From contig NZ_FOMQ01000012.1 in NCBI RefSeq assembly GCF_900112675.1, positions 96,783-160,782 on the forward strand: 64,000 nucleotides of DNA, read 5' to 3'. This stretch comes from Paracidovorax konjaci. GTDB taxonomy: Bacteria > Pseudomonadota > Gammaproteobacteria > Burkholderiales > Burkholderiaceae_C. The notes under the pieces were generated by a model. The model was not told the DNA's origin, searched no databases, and saw only the letters and a list, made by a program, of their open reading frames with translations. Shown here piece by piece: positions 52,617-61,596 of this stretch (positions are counted from its first letter, which is position 1; each line of letters opens with the position of its first letter). The translations under genes were made by a program, and so were the position numbers.

Positions 52617-53417
52617 ATGGACCTGAATCGCCACCCTGAATTGCTGGAGCGCCTGGCCGCGGCCTATGCGCTGGGCACCCTGCGCGGCGGCGCACGGCGC
52701 CGCTTCGAGACCCTGGCGCGCGACCACGCCACGGTGCGCGCGGCCGTGCTGGTATGGCAGGGCCGCTGGGCCGGCCTGACCGAACTGCAGGCGGCCGAGA
52801 CCCCGCCGCCGGCCGTGTGGCTGCGCATCCAGAACCTCATCGAGGCCGAGAAGGCCCGCGAGGCGGTGCGGGCCCAGCGCTCCGCCGCCCGCCCGCCGGC
52901 CGCACCCTCCGAAGGCGGCTGGCTGCGCAGCCTGGCGCTGTGGCGCGGTGCCGCGCTGGCAGGCGCCGTGGCCACCGTGGCCGCCCTGGTGGTGGGCGCG
53001 GGCCTGCAGGAGCGGCTGCGCGCCGAGAGCGGCGCGCACATCGCCGAGCTGCGCCGCCAGCTCGAAGCCACGCCGCAGGTGCGCTACGTGGCCGTGCTGG
53101 CCGACGACCAGGCCGCGCCCTCGATGCTCGTGACCTTCGACGCGCAGAAGAATGCCCTGGTGCTGCAGCGCGTGGGCGGCTACCGAGAAGCCAGTGATAA
53201 ATCGCTGCAGCTGTGGGCGCTGCCGCCCGGCGGCGGCCCGCGCTCGCTCGGCGTGCTCGGCGGCCAGGCCGTGCTCACCCTGCCCGCGCCCGAAAGCGCG
53301 GTGCACGGCGTGCCGGCCCTCGCGATCAGCCTGGAACCCCAGGGCGGCGTGCCGAGCGAGCGCGGACCCACCGGGCCGGTGCTCTTCAAGGGCGCACTCA
53401 TCGAACGCATGACGTGA
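52617..53417 (+). CDS. RskA-type anti-sigma factor
   Basis: 266 residues. The cytoplasmic N-terminus (LLERLAAAYALGTLRGGARR) is the anti-sigma domain found in RskA-like proteins. One membrane segment at about 112-130 (GAALAGAVATVAALVVGAGL) leads to a periplasmic domain with VRYVAVLADDQAAPSMLVTF, SLQLWALPPGGGPRSLGVL and ALAISLEPQGG, the RskA C-terminal pattern. It would hold the ECF sigma at the membrane until a signal triggers release. Confidence 0.9.
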   Translation: MDLNRHPELLERLAAAYALGTLRGGARRRFETLARDHATVRAAVLVWQGRWAGLTELQAAETPPPAVWLRIQNLIEAEKAREAVRAQRSAARPPAAPSEGGWLRSLALWRGAALAGAVATVAALVVGAGLQERLRAESGAHIAELRRQLEATPQVRYVAVLADDQAAPSMLVTFDAQKNALVLQRVGGYREASDKSLQLWALPPGGGPRSLGVLGGQAVLTLPAPESAVHGVPALAISLEPQGGVPSERGPTGPVLFKGALIERMT

Positions 53418-53508
53418 CCGCCCACGCGTCGGCGCGGCCCGTTTCCAGGAAACCACGGGTCCGAAAACGCACCGGCGCTGGCATACTTCGCCGCGGGAGG
53501 TTTGGTCC

Positions 53509-54465
53509 ATGACGTTTCGCCGCAGGCTCGCTGAGCGAGCATTCCGCGCGCCGGCTCTGGCCTGCTGGGGCCTGGCGTTCTCCGTCGCCGCCGTGGCCGA
53601 CACGGGCAAGCTGCCCCTGACGGGCGGGGTGAGTTCCATCTCGGGCGCCGCCGGCGGGGGGCTCACGCCCTGGGCCGTGATCGGCACCAATGCCACCGAG
53701 GGCGAGATCGGCGTCAGCGCCTTCACCACACGGCTGCGCACGCGGGATTTCGGGCTCACCAGCTCCGGCCTGGCGGTCGGCCTCTACGACCGTGTGGAGC
53801 TGTCCGTCGCCAAGCAGGATTTCGACGCCGCGCCCGCCGTGGCGCTCAACGGCGTGGCGCCTTTCGGCATCGAGCCCGCCCTGCATCTCAAGATGGACAT
53901 CGTCGGCGCCAAGGTGCGGCTGCTCGGCGATGCGATCCTCGACAGCGACTCGCCCATGCCGCAGATCGCCGTGGGCGTGGAGCACAAGCGCCTGCACCCC
54001 GCATCGGCCGGCGGCGTGATCCAGTTCCTGGGGGCCGACACCGAAGGCACCGATGTCTACCTGAGCGCCACCAAGCTGCTGCTCGACCGCAACCTGCTCG
54101 TGCATGCCACGCTGCGCTCCACCAACGCCAACCAGAACGGCCTGCTGGGCTTCGGCGCGCGCGGGCCGGGCAAGTCGGCCCGCACGCTGCAGCCCGAGTT
54201 CTCCGTCGCTTACCTGCTGCGCCGCGACCTCGCGATCGGCGCGGAGTGGCGCTTCAAGCCCGACAACCTGCGCGCGCTGGGCCGTGCCGCGGGCCTGGGC
54301 GATGCCCTGCGCGAGGACGACTGGCGCGACGTCTTCATCGTCTGGGCGCCCAGCAAGCACCTCTCGGTCACCCTGGCCTACGTGGACCTGGGCCGCGTCG
54401 TGCCGGGCGTGACGGCCTTCCGCCGCCAGCGCGGGGCCTATGTGTCGCTGCAGGCGGCGTACTGA
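53509..54465 (+). CDS. DUF3034 family outer-membrane-type protein
   Basis: 318 residues. A signal peptide (ALACWGLAFSVAAVA) is followed by alternating beta strands with GGVSSISGAAGGGLTPWAVI, VELSVAKQDFD and a terminal aromatic (SLQAAY-end), as in outer-membrane beta-barrels. This is the DUF3034 pattern. Its TGA overlaps the ATG of the globin gene by one base, so the two are made together. Role unknown. Confidence 0.85.
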   Translation: MTFRRRLAERAFRAPALACWGLAFSVAAVADTGKLPLTGGVSSISGAAGGGLTPWAVIGTNATEGEIGVSAFTTRLRTRDFGLTSSGLAVGLYDRVELSVAKQDFDAAPAVALNGVAPFGIEPALHLKMDIVGAKVRLLGDAILDSDSPMPQIAVGVEHKRLHPASAGGVIQFLGADTEGTDVYLSATKLLLDRNLLVHATLRSTNANQNGLLGFGARGPGKSARTLQPEFSVAYLLRRDLAIGAEWRFKPDNLRALGRAAGLGDALREDDWRDVFIVWAPSKHLSVTLAYVDLGRVVPGVTAFRRQRGAYVSLQAAY

Positions 54466-55034
54466 TGGCAACGACGACGATGACGACGATGACGGCACCG
54501 GAGCGCAGCACCATGGCCAACGCCTTCCACCTTGCTTCCACGGCCCGCCGCGCATGGCGCGGCATCGCGGTGGCCGGCGCCCTCGCGGCCCTGGCCGCGC
54601 CGCTGCCGGCGGCGGCCCAGCCGGCCCCGGCTTCCGGCCCGCGCGTCTCGGCCAGCGTACCGGCCGGCGGCATCCCCGCGGGCCTGTACGACGCGCTCGG
54701 CCGCAAGGAGGGCATCGCGCGCATCATGGACCGCCTCGTGGACACGGCATTCCGCGACCCCCGCATCGGCCCGATCTTCAAGGAAACCAAGCCGCAGGCC
54801 CTCAAGGAAAGCCTCACCGACCAGATCTGCGTGCTCACCGGCGGGCCCTGCGTGTACGAGGGCGCGGACATGAAGGCCGCGCACGCCGACCTCACCATCC
54901 GCAAGAGCGACTTCAACGCGCTCGTGGAACTGCTGCAGGCCGCCATGGACGCCGAGGGCGTGCCGTTCACCCAGCAGAGCCGCCTGCTGGCGCTGCTGGC
55001 CCCGATGCACCGCGACGTCATCACCGTGCGCTGA
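54465..55034 (+). CDS. Exported group 1 truncated haemoglobin-like protein
   Basis: 189 residues from the ATG at 54465; an ATG at 54513 (MANAFHLAS) is a good alternative because the first 16 codons are a Thr-rich trinucleotide repeat. A signal peptide follows (GIAVAGALAALAAPLPAAAQ). The globin part has GLYDALGRKEGIARIMDRLV, FKETKPQALKESLTDQIC and a likely proximal His in AAHADLTIRKSDFNALVELL. Periplasmic targeting of a trHb is uncommon but occurs with DUF3034 partners. May bind oxygen, NO or haem. Confidence 0.85.
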   Translation: MATTTMTTMTAPERSTMANAFHLASTARRAWRGIAVAGALAALAAPLPAAAQPAPASGPRVSASVPAGGIPAGLYDALGRKEGIARIMDRLVDTAFRDPRIGPIFKETKPQALKESLTDQICVLTGGPCVYEGADMKAAHADLTIRKSDFNALVELLQAAMDAEGVPFTQQSRLLALLAPMHRDVITVR

Positions 55035-55061
55035 ACGCAGCGCCCGGCCCCTGCGGCACGG

Positions 55062-55121
55062 TTGCTATTGATCTGATAGCAATCTTTTCAATGGATCCGG
55101 CGGCATGGGGGCATTTTTGCC
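55062..55121 (+). repeat. GCTAT palindromic repeat, copy 4 (upstream of dinB)
   Basis: TTGCTAT...ATAGCAA, then TTTTCAATGGAT, CGGCGGCATGG and GCATTTTTGCC. This is the cleanest copy and can serve as the reference for the family. Confidence 0.85.
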
Positions 55122-55161
55122 CTCGACGTGCGGGCGCGGGGCGCGCGGCACAATGCGGTGC

Positions 55162-56475
55162 GTGAGCGCTCCCCCCGACCCGTCCTTCCTGCCCGCCGTG
55201 CCTGCCGCGCCCGGGGCGGCTGCGTCCGGACCGGCCGCGCCCGAACCAGCCGCCGCTGCCGGACTGCTGCCGCGCCGCATCGCGCACCTGGACATGGACG
55301 CGTTCTACGCCTCGGTCGAGCTGCTGCGCTATCCGCAGCTCAAGGGCCTGCCCGCGGTGATCGGCGGAGGGCGCCGCCACGAGGACGACGCGCTCGCCCA
55401 GGCCTACGCGGGCCGCGAGGCCGAGATCCCCATCGCCGCCTTCCCGCTGCTGCGCGACTACGCGGGCCGCGGCGTCATCACCACCGCCACCTATGCGGCG
55501 CGGCAATTCGGCGTGGGCTCCGCCATGGGGCTCATGAAGGCCGCGCGGCTGTGCCCCCAGGCCATCCTGCTGCCGGTGGACTTCGCGTCGTACCGCCGTT
55601 TCTCGCGCCAGTTCAAGGACATCATCCTCACCATCGCCCCGGTCATGGAAGACCGCGGCGTGGACGAGGTGTACATCGACTTCACCCACGTGCCCGGCGG
55701 CCAGCGCGACGGCGGCCGCGCGCTGGCCCGGCTCATCCAGAAGAGCATCTTCGACGCCACGGGCCTCACCTGCTCGATCGGCGTGGCGCCCAACAAGCTC
55801 ATCGCCAAGATGGCGAGCGAATTCAACAAACCCAACGGCATCTCCATCGTCCACGCCCAGGACCTGGAGCCCGCCATCTGGCCGCTGGCCTGCCGCAAGA
55901 TCAACGGCATCGGCCCCAAGGCCGACGCCAAGCTGCAGACCTTCGGTATCCACACCATCGGCGACCTCGCCGCGCGCCCGCGCGACTGGCTGGTGCGCAC
56001 CTTCGGCAAGGCCTACGGGGCCTGGCTGCACGAGGCCGCCTGGGGCCGCGACGACCGCGCCGTGGTGACCGAGAGCGAGCCCGTCTCCATGAGCCGCGAA
56101 ACCACCTTCGACCGCGACCTGCACGCCGTGCGCGACCGCGCCGAACTCGGCCGCATCTTCACCGACCTGTGCGAACGCGTGGCCGAAGACCTGCGCCGCA
56201 AGGGCTACATGGGCAAGACCATCGGCATCAAGCTGCGCTACGACGACTTCAAGATCGCCACGCGCGACCAGACCATCGCCACCTTCACCCAGGACGCCGC
56301 AACGATCCGCCGCGCGGCGGGGGAATGCCTAAAACGCGTACCGCTGGACAAGCGCCTGCGCCTGCTCGGCGTGCGCGTGGGGAATCTGCTGACGGAGGAG
56401 GAGGCGAGGGCAGCGCCTGCGGCCGGGCGCTCGGGAGGGGCGGGGGTGATGCGGGATCTTTTTGAGGACCAGTGA
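55162..56475 (+). CDS. dinB: DNA polymerase IV (Y family)
   Basis: 437 residues from the GTG at 55162, chosen because CACAAT lies 7 nt before it, as at polA; an ATG at 55153 would overlap that box. The N-terminal 30 residues are Pro/Ala-rich. Motif I is HLDMDAFYASVELL, motif III is RGVDEVYIDFTHV (Asp-Glu pair replaced by DEVYID as in the family), and the HhH region is INGIGPKADAKLQTFGI. About 25 residues (HEDDALAQAYAGREAEIPIA) form an insertion after the first beta strands, not present in E. coli DinB. The C-terminus MRDLFEDQ may touch the sliding clamp. Confidence 0.9.
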   Translation: MSAPPDPSFLPAVPAAPGAAASGPAAPEPAAAAGLLPRRIAHLDMDAFYASVELLRYPQLKGLPAVIGGGRRHEDDALAQAYAGREAEIPIAAFPLLRDYAGRGVITTATYAARQFGVGSAMGLMKAARLCPQAILLPVDFASYRRFSRQFKDIILTIAPVMEDRGVDEVYIDFTHVPGGQRDGGRALARLIQKSIFDATGLTCSIGVAPNKLIAKMASEFNKPNGISIVHAQDLEPAIWPLACRKINGIGPKADAKLQTFGIHTIGDLAARPRDWLVRTFGKAYGAWLHEAAWGRDDRAVVTESEPVSMSRETTFDRDLHAVRDRAELGRIFTDLCERVAEDLRRKGYMGKTIGIKLRYDDFKIATRDQTIATFTQDAATIRRAAGECLKRVPLDKRLRLLGVRVGNLLTEEEARAAPAAGRSGGAGVMRDLFEDQ

Positions 56476-56651
56476 GGCTACGCAACCCGATTCAGCGTCC
56501 TTGCCAATCAACGGGTGATGGCGCTCGAACTCCCGACTTCGATGGTTTTTGGAGGTTCCCCGCTGGGTGTGGCTCAGGCGGCCTGGGCCGCGGAGGCTGG
56601 GATGGGTTGTGAAATGTTCCCCTCAACCACCCAACTGGTTTTCAGAATGCA

Positions 56652-56683
56652 GAACTAAAAAGAAAGGCCCGCTGTTGCGGGCC
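56652..56683 (-). terminator. Rho-independent terminator of the subtilisin-like gene
   Basis: On the minus strand GGCCCGC and GCGGGCC pair around AACA and run into TTTCTTTTTAG, 18 nt after the peptidase stop. Confidence 0.85.
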
Positions 56684-56701
56684 ATTGATCTGATCTACCG
56701 T

Positions 56702-58630
56702 TTATTGAATAAAGGGAACAGGGCCATTATTCGGGTATACATAGCCTAACCATTCAGCGCCCGAGTCCACTGTATAGCCGAGCCCGGCCATATAGCCAGC
56801 CTTGGTTTCTGGGAATATCGCGTGATCGTCTCTTGTCGGGTTGTATTTCCGCATCAGGCGAACCGTACCTGCTGGCTGGGGCAGGCTCTTCGGGTATATG
56901 TATCCTTCGATGCCATCAACCTTGTAGCCGACGCCGATATAGGCCGCGATTCCATCGTCATCGGTGGTGTAGGTCGTATCGGCATGGTGCCCGTTCGTGG
57001 ATTGGCAAACCGTATTGGCCTGTGCGCTCGGGCAAATCCAACTCATTCGAACCAAAGGGGCCAAGGGGATTGCAGCAGACTTGGGATTTGCGGGGGTAGT
57101 AAATACCCAGACTTCTGCCTGAGGCGCTTTCGTGCTGCCATTCCCGACGCCTGGGAACTTCGTATAAGGTCCGTATGAATTTCCCCAATCAGTAATTCCA
57201 GCGCCGTATGCGGAGTCATAGCTTTTGAACGTCGTTTCCAAATCACATTGTGCAGCGCTCAAAGGGCAGTGTTGCCGCGGCTCCAATGTGCCTGTCAACG
57301 CAGCGCTGGCCATCTGCGGGACAGTCGTATAAAAGGAATCGACACGCTCGACGCTGTAAAAGGAGAAAAGCGGTGTCAGTTTCGAGGGGTTCGTCGTAGA
57401 CGCCTTCACCAGTGCAAGCCCAGCGTTTGGCAGCCCATAGCCTATTTGCTCCATCCGGTTGGAAGCATTGTTTCCGCTATTTTGAATGATGCTTCGTACC
57501 GCTTGTGCCGACAGCAGCGGATTGACAGAACGAATCAAACCAGCCAAGGCGCTCACATGTGGAGCAGCCATGGAGGTACCTGAGCATGACCCGTAGCCGT
57601 CCCCGATTCGGGAGAAATTTCCTTCGGCAGACCTGTCGTTGGCAAAGTCACCGCATTTGTAAGCCGGATAGTAATCAGCGGTTGAACCGGGATATCGCGG
57701 AACCGTAGAAACTATCCCATCTGCAGGTGCTACCACGCCGTCAAAACCTGTCCAACTGGATCCTTCGGTGGCATTCAGCCGCCACAACGCGCCTGGGCTG
57801 AGTCCGCCCATTGAAGGACCAGGTTCTCTGGAAGAGGTGCCCCCGACTGCCAATATGGTGGATTGGTTCTCCTGAATGTTGCTTGGAAACGGTGAGCGTG
57901 TTTTGGAGAAATTACCCGTTGCCTGAATCAGCAGGACGTCTCTGTCCTTGAGCAATTGAACTGCGGTGCATACTGGACTCAAATTCGCGGTAGGCACATT
58001 GCAGTTGTGATTGGTATGGTTGTCGTCGTTGGGCAGTTCGCCGCTCCAATTAATGACTTGCATCCCTGAATAGACTGCGCGGGTGAGGGCCTCGCTGTAA
58101 GCGCCGAATTCACCTTCCAAGGGTTGCAAGTACAGTCCTTCTCAAGTATGGGCGATTGGAAATGCGGCAATGCTGCAAGTTGGGCACCCACCGGCTATGC
58201 CAATACCATTGTTTGCCGAAGCACCGATAATCCCTGCCACGTGGGTTGCATGCCAACTCCTGTCCTCGGCGAGCGGGCGGGACGTGTCCACGTTTTGCAC
58301 ATAGGGTGTCCTGGAAAACTGCGTACGAACATTGGCGATGAGATCCTCGTGCGGCTCAAATGACACAATTTTCAAGCCGTTCTCGCGCATCCCAACCACT
58401 TTGAGATTGCCAGGCATGCCCGCGTCCAGCACACCCACGTAAGCGTTGCCCCGGGTCGTGTTCCAAGCCCAATCGAAGTTCATTACCGACAGACCCCATT
58501 GCCTGCGCGGCACAACCGGGTTTGCGTCGGACACCGGCACCGGTTTGAAATAGGGGTCATTCGGCGTCCAGGCAAATGCTGGTGCCGTACCTGTGGCGAT
58601 CAATGTAAATAGAATTGCCCGCACTCTCAT
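56702..58630 (-). pseudogene. Secreted S8 (subtilisin-like) peptidase split by an in-frame TGA
   Basis: The frame from the ATG at 58630 gives a signal peptide (RAILFTLIATGTAPAFA). The catalytic Asp is D69 in VGVLDAG, and the catalytic His is H127 in SWHATHVAGIIGA. A TGA stands at 58144-58142 (codon 163). The frame is open again from 58141 to 56702, with the oxyanion Asn in IQATGNFS and the catalytic Ser in SCSGTSMAAPHVSALAG (codon 353). A C-terminal region with FYSVERVDSFYTT and HAIFPETKAGYMAGLGYT, DUF5648-like, follows. Without read-through the product lacks Ser. Otherwise all 642 codons look intact, so the mutation is recent, an error, or suppressed. GC lower than the core genes. Confidence 0.8.
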
Positions 58631-58826
58631 AGCGTCCCTCTCTGATGTAATGGAGGCAGCGATTCTTAATGTGGTTTTGGGTAACCAAGATGTAACTTAA
58701 GAGTCAACTTGAACGCATTTCTTCAGGCCTGAAACGTGAGCATGTTGGGCGGTGCACGCTCACATGGATTTGTGAATTTCCAGCGTCCATGTCGCCGAAT
58801 GGATGGTTTCAAGAGGTGCTAGTTAA

Positions 58827-59504
58827 TCAAATGCGTTGACTGGCCTTTATATAAATGCTGAGGTCATCGATGGACAATTGATTTCCGATAATGACCGTGC
58901 CTTGTTTTAGGTCGTTTGCGGGGCCGAAAAATCTTAGAAGAAAAGTGTTTGTTTCTTTGGAGAAGGCTAAAAGATTGGCTGGGATAACTTCTCCTGAGGA
59001 GAGACTCCAGCCTGAGGGGAAATATTTCTCCAAAAGTTGAGTGTTAAATTGTCCTAGAAGTATCCAGGTATTTTCTCTCTCCAGTATGGAAGATCTTAGG
59101 AGCCATTCGTTTTCTGTTATGGGCGCAAGTCCGTAAAATTTCATTCCATCTTCGGATTGCTCGCTCCATGAAAATTCATTTTTCGGTTTGTGTTTGGGAT
59201 CAAAGAGGCCCCAGAATTTTTTATGGTTGGAGATTCTTGTGTTTGGTTGCCAAGCGTCGTTTCCATAGAGTACAAAGCTTTCTTTATGCGGAAACATTCC
59301 ACGAATCCACCTGCATGCCGAATTTGCTGATGCATACACGTCCATATTGATGGAAGAGCACTCTAATCCTTTGAGTTCGTGTTTTTTCAAATTTGAAAGG
59401 ATTGAGCTATTCCAACCCGCTTGTTCAAAATTTTGAATCATCTTGGCAATCGAAGTGGCTACCGCATTGGTCATTAAAGTGCGCGCCTCTGTTTTGAGGG
59501 GCAT
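58827..59504 (-). CDS. Unassigned protein joined in frame to an Rhs core fragment (possible immunity protein)
   Basis: 225 residues from the ATG at 59504 (MPLKTEARTLMTNAVATSIA). The same frame is open upstream through a piece of Rhs core (to 59639), so recombination placed this gene directly behind the motif WDEETRLNY. The sequence is AT-rich, soluble and aromatic-rich (GWNSSILSNLKKHELKGLEC, SWSEQSEDGMKFYGLAPI), like many immunity proteins. I do not recognise the family. It is the outermost, oldest-looking module of the Rhs tip array. Confidence 0.6.
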   Translation of the reverse strand: MPLKTEARTLMTNAVATSIAKMIQNFEQAGWNSSILSNLKKHELKGLECSSINMDVYASANSACRWIRGMFPHKESFVLYGNDAWQPNTRISNHKKFWGLFDPKHKPKNEFSWSEQSEDGMKFYGLAPITENEWLLRSSILERENTWILLGQFNTQLLEKYFPSGWSLSSGEVIPANLLAFSKETNTFLLRFFGPANDLKQGTVIIGNQLSIDDLSIYIKASQRI

Positions 59505-59639
59505 TAGGTAGTTCAGCCTCGTCTCTTCATCCCACACCTGCCCTGGATACTGCAGATCGAAGCGCACGGCCTCGCCATAGCTGCGGCCGCTGGCCTGCCC
59601 GCTCTGCGCGTAGCCGGTGGCGCCGGTGGTGGGATTGGC
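59505..59639 (-). pseudogene. Rhs core fragment (displaced module 1)
   Basis: Encodes [33 protein letters not shown] and QVWDEETRLNY, the same stretch as in the rhs gene at 63.3-63.45 kb, with few changes. The RYYDP and DPTGL parts of the core are missing: the fragment ends at LNY and runs into an unrelated protein. Confidence 0.8.
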
Positions 59640-59689
59640 GAAAGGGGAGGCGGGAGGAAGCGGGCATGGATTTTTGAAGTGTTTTGACG

Positions 59690-59738
59690 TTCATGCCGCC
59701 GAATTCATTGAATAGCTTGCTCTTTTTTTGATAGCAAT
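59690..59738 (-). repeat. GCTAT palindromic repeat, copy 5 (head of displaced Rhs module 1)
   Basis: Minus strand: TTGCTATC...GAGCAAG, CTATTCAATGAATT, CGGCGGCATG. The flanks on both sides (about 59655-59690 and 59738-59785) also match the flanks of copy 6, so the repeat is part of a longer duplicated unit that ends in the Rhs core fragment. Confidence 0.8.
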
Positions 59739-59804
59739 TGCCAGGCAGGCTGAAATCTCGGTTACGTCAGAGTTGAGGGCGCCACCACTTGACCAAAGGG
59801 CAGA

Positions 59805-60194
59805 TCATCTTTCACTGACAGTTAATTCTGTACAGACGGCTGCAATTTGTGCACCTGTAGAGGGAATAAAAACCCACATATCAAGAACCTTTGTTTTTAA
59901 TTGATCCTTCCATTTCTCTTTAATCTCATGAGAAAGCCAAGAATGCGCATCTGAAAGACTCGTTGCCCAATTCAACCAGTAATTGGTTGAATTATCGTCA
60001 TAGTCACCCTTTGAAAAAGAGAGTGTTCGCTCCACGATGTTTTGCATGGTGAAGTCCTCAATCCTCAGGGCAACTAATCCAATTAATTTAATAGTTTTAT
60101 CTCCCGCTAATGATGAAAATCTAATTGAGGCGCTACTCTTATCTTCTGATATTTCTATAGAAAAAATCTCAACATCGTGCATATCTATTTGCAT
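59805..60194 (-). CDS. Unassigned small protein, probable immunity gene
   Basis: 129 residues from the ATG at 60194, which overlaps the TGA of the upstream gene by one base; an earlier in-frame ATG at 60218 is possible. Acidic, soluble (MQIDMHDVEIFSIEISEDKS, NYWLNWATSLSDAHSWLSHE). AT-rich. Not recognised, but size, coupling and position after Rhs tip remnants are those of an immunity protein. Confidence 0.6.
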   Translation of the reverse strand: MQIDMHDVEIFSIEISEDKSSASIRFSSLAGDKTIKLIGLVALRIEDFTMQNIVERTLSFSKGDYDDNSTNYWLNWATSLSDAHSWLSHEIKEKWKDQLKTKVLDMWVFIPSTGAQIAAVCTELTVSER

Positions 60195-60544
60195 CAGAGA
60201 TTTTTCGCTTTCCACCATTTTGAACTGTGCATTTCTTCTGGGATACAGTCTTCTGGTTCTAGTGAAATTTCATCAAGAACTTCAAACCATTCCTCCCTTA
60301 AAGAACTTGGAAGTTTGGTGCCGCACCAAGGGCAATGGGTTATCGTTTGGTAGCTTCCTTCGTCACGATAATCTATTCCATATTCGCGAAATTTCTCTAC
60401 ATACGTTAAAAATATGTCGCTAGAGAGGGCGTGTTTCTTCAGGTTTTCGCAGCAAAAATGGTTGGTTTCCATTTGTAGGCCTCTCAGGGATTCCATTATA
60501 GCGGCTGACTTGTGCATGAAAACGTTGTTCGATTCATTTGGCAA
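60194..60544 (-). CDS. DUF6980-like small protein, probable immunity gene
   Basis: 116 residues. Cysteine pairs (FCCENLKKHAL and THCPWCGTKLPSSLREEWFE) give the pattern of the DUF6980 family, whose members are short zinc-binding-type proteins frequently seen beside toxin genes. The family call is from memory of the CPWCGxxLP motif. It is coupled to the next gene (TGATG overlap). No toxin tip for this pair remains upstream except the fragment at 60842. Confidence 0.6.
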   Translation of the reverse strand: MPNESNNVFMHKSAAIMESLRGLQMETNHFCCENLKKHALSSDIFLTYVEKFREYGIDYRDEGSYQTITHCPWCGTKLPSSLREEWFEVLDEISLEPEDCIPEEMHSSKWWKAKNL

Positions 60545-60620
60545 GATTTAAATGATTAATACAGTTTGCCATTTGGTGTTGTATTTTTTTAGCGCCCTTT
60601 ATTATTTGCGTGCTCTTACT

Positions 60621-60836
60621 TTATTTTTTGCCACGCCAATATTTCACCCAAAGAGTGATGTTGGCTGCAATCGCTACCAAAGCAGCGCCTAACTGTAATA
60701 TTGTCCATGTTAAATACAGATTTTTGTCTTTTCCAGGGAAAGACCCGAGCCATGCGGTTTGCAGTGACCACATCAAGAAAATTCCTGAGATCAAGCACAG
60801 GATGAAGGTCAAAAGCAGCAGTTTCCAAAATTTCAT
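60621..60836 (-). CDS. Small two-helix membrane protein (possible immunity protein of tip remnant)
   Basis: 71 residues from the ATG at 60836. Two hydrophobic helices (KLLLLTFILCLISGIFLMWS and LTWTILQLGAALVAIAANIT) separated by a short polar loop and ending in WVKYWRGKK. It begins 5 nt after the stop of the toxin-tip remnant. Membrane immunity proteins of this size occur against toxins acting in the periplasm or membrane. Function inferred only from place and topology. Confidence 0.6.
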   Translation of the reverse strand: MKFWKLLLLTFILCLISGIFLMWSLQTAWLGSFPGKDKNLYLTWTILQLGAALVAIAANITLWVKYWRGKK

Positions 60837-60841
60837 GATGC

Positions 60842-61204
60842 TTATTTCCTGGCTCTAGGGTAGCCAACATAAGGTTTGCTAACTTCACTTGGTGAACACC
60901 GATCTATCACATCTTGCGTGAATGTCTGGCAGGAATTAAATGGAGGTGCGAAGCGTCCTAATGGTTTGACAATTTGCAGTTCATTATTTACGCAGGCCTC
61001 ATTGACATTCGGTAATGGTTTAACGATTGTGGGTTTATCGCATCCATGGTCCGATACAACAACATGCTGGAAAGGAAGCCCGCTTGCATCATTACCAGCC
61101 CTGGAACAACCTGCTTGCTCAGTCATGCTGGCTTCGGTCGTATCTGTTTTAAGCCAGCAATGATTCACCAAACCTGCGGCGATGTCCGCCGGACGGCAGC
61201 GAAG
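60842..61204 (-). pseudogene. 5'-truncated Rhs-type toxin tip (displaced module 3)
   Basis: Open frame of about 120 codons without a proper start, following the end of the module 2 immunity gene by 14 nt. The C-terminal half reads HVVVSDHGCDKPT and, later, FNSCQTFTQDVIDRC. A His block before an N-x-C-x-x-F block is reminiscent of permuted papain/NlpC-type toxins; this is a guess. The Rhs core and the 5' part of the tip are lost, so it cannot be delivered as it stands, but it may act as recombination donor. Confidence 0.5.
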
Positions 61205-61218
61205 TTCAGCCCATTGAA

Positions 61219-61596
61219 TTACAGATCAAAGGCTATGCCGATTAGATTTCTTTTTTTTACAACGCTTTCACCACCAAAATCCTGAACGGTATGGACTTTC
61301 AGCATGCCCATCCTGAGATTTTTAATATTTTCGCTGTCGAAAACAATATCAACATAGCCTTTTTGTGAATTGAATTGAAACCGTTCGTCTTCTAGAAAAG
61401 AACTAAAAACTGGATGTTTGTCAAATACCGTACCCGGCTCTATCCAATAACGAACGCCAGCAAAGGCGCCATCCGTAGTGAGGAGGTGATCGTAAAAAAA
61501 GCCATCGAGCGTTATATCGGCCGAGGTGGTCCAAGCAGAATCAATGTCTGCAATAGATGATTGGCCTGGGATCTTGGGAATTAATAAATAGCTCAT
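61219..61596 (-). CDS. Probable immunity protein of displaced module 2
   Basis: 125 residues. The ATG at 61596 overlaps the tip's TGA by four bases (ATGA). Acidic, soluble, AT-rich sequence (MSYLLIPKIPGQSSIADIDS, GVRYWIEPGTVFDKHPVFSS). The pattern resembles the Imm43-like/DUF-type proteins beginning with a YxL block, but I cannot assign the family. Strict coupling to the tip is the main support. Confidence 0.65.
   Translation of the reverse strand: MSYLLIPKIPGQSSIADIDSAWTTSADITLDGFFYDHLLTTDGAFAGVRYWIEPGTVFDKHPVFSSFLEDERFQFNSQKGYVDIVFDSENIKNLRMGMLKVHTVQDFGGESVVKKRNLIGIAFDL

Noticed and set aside
54465..54500. ACG/ATG trinucleotide run as a phase-variable repeat
   Set aside because: Units are imperfect and a good internal start (54513) follows; it may just be non-essential leader codons.
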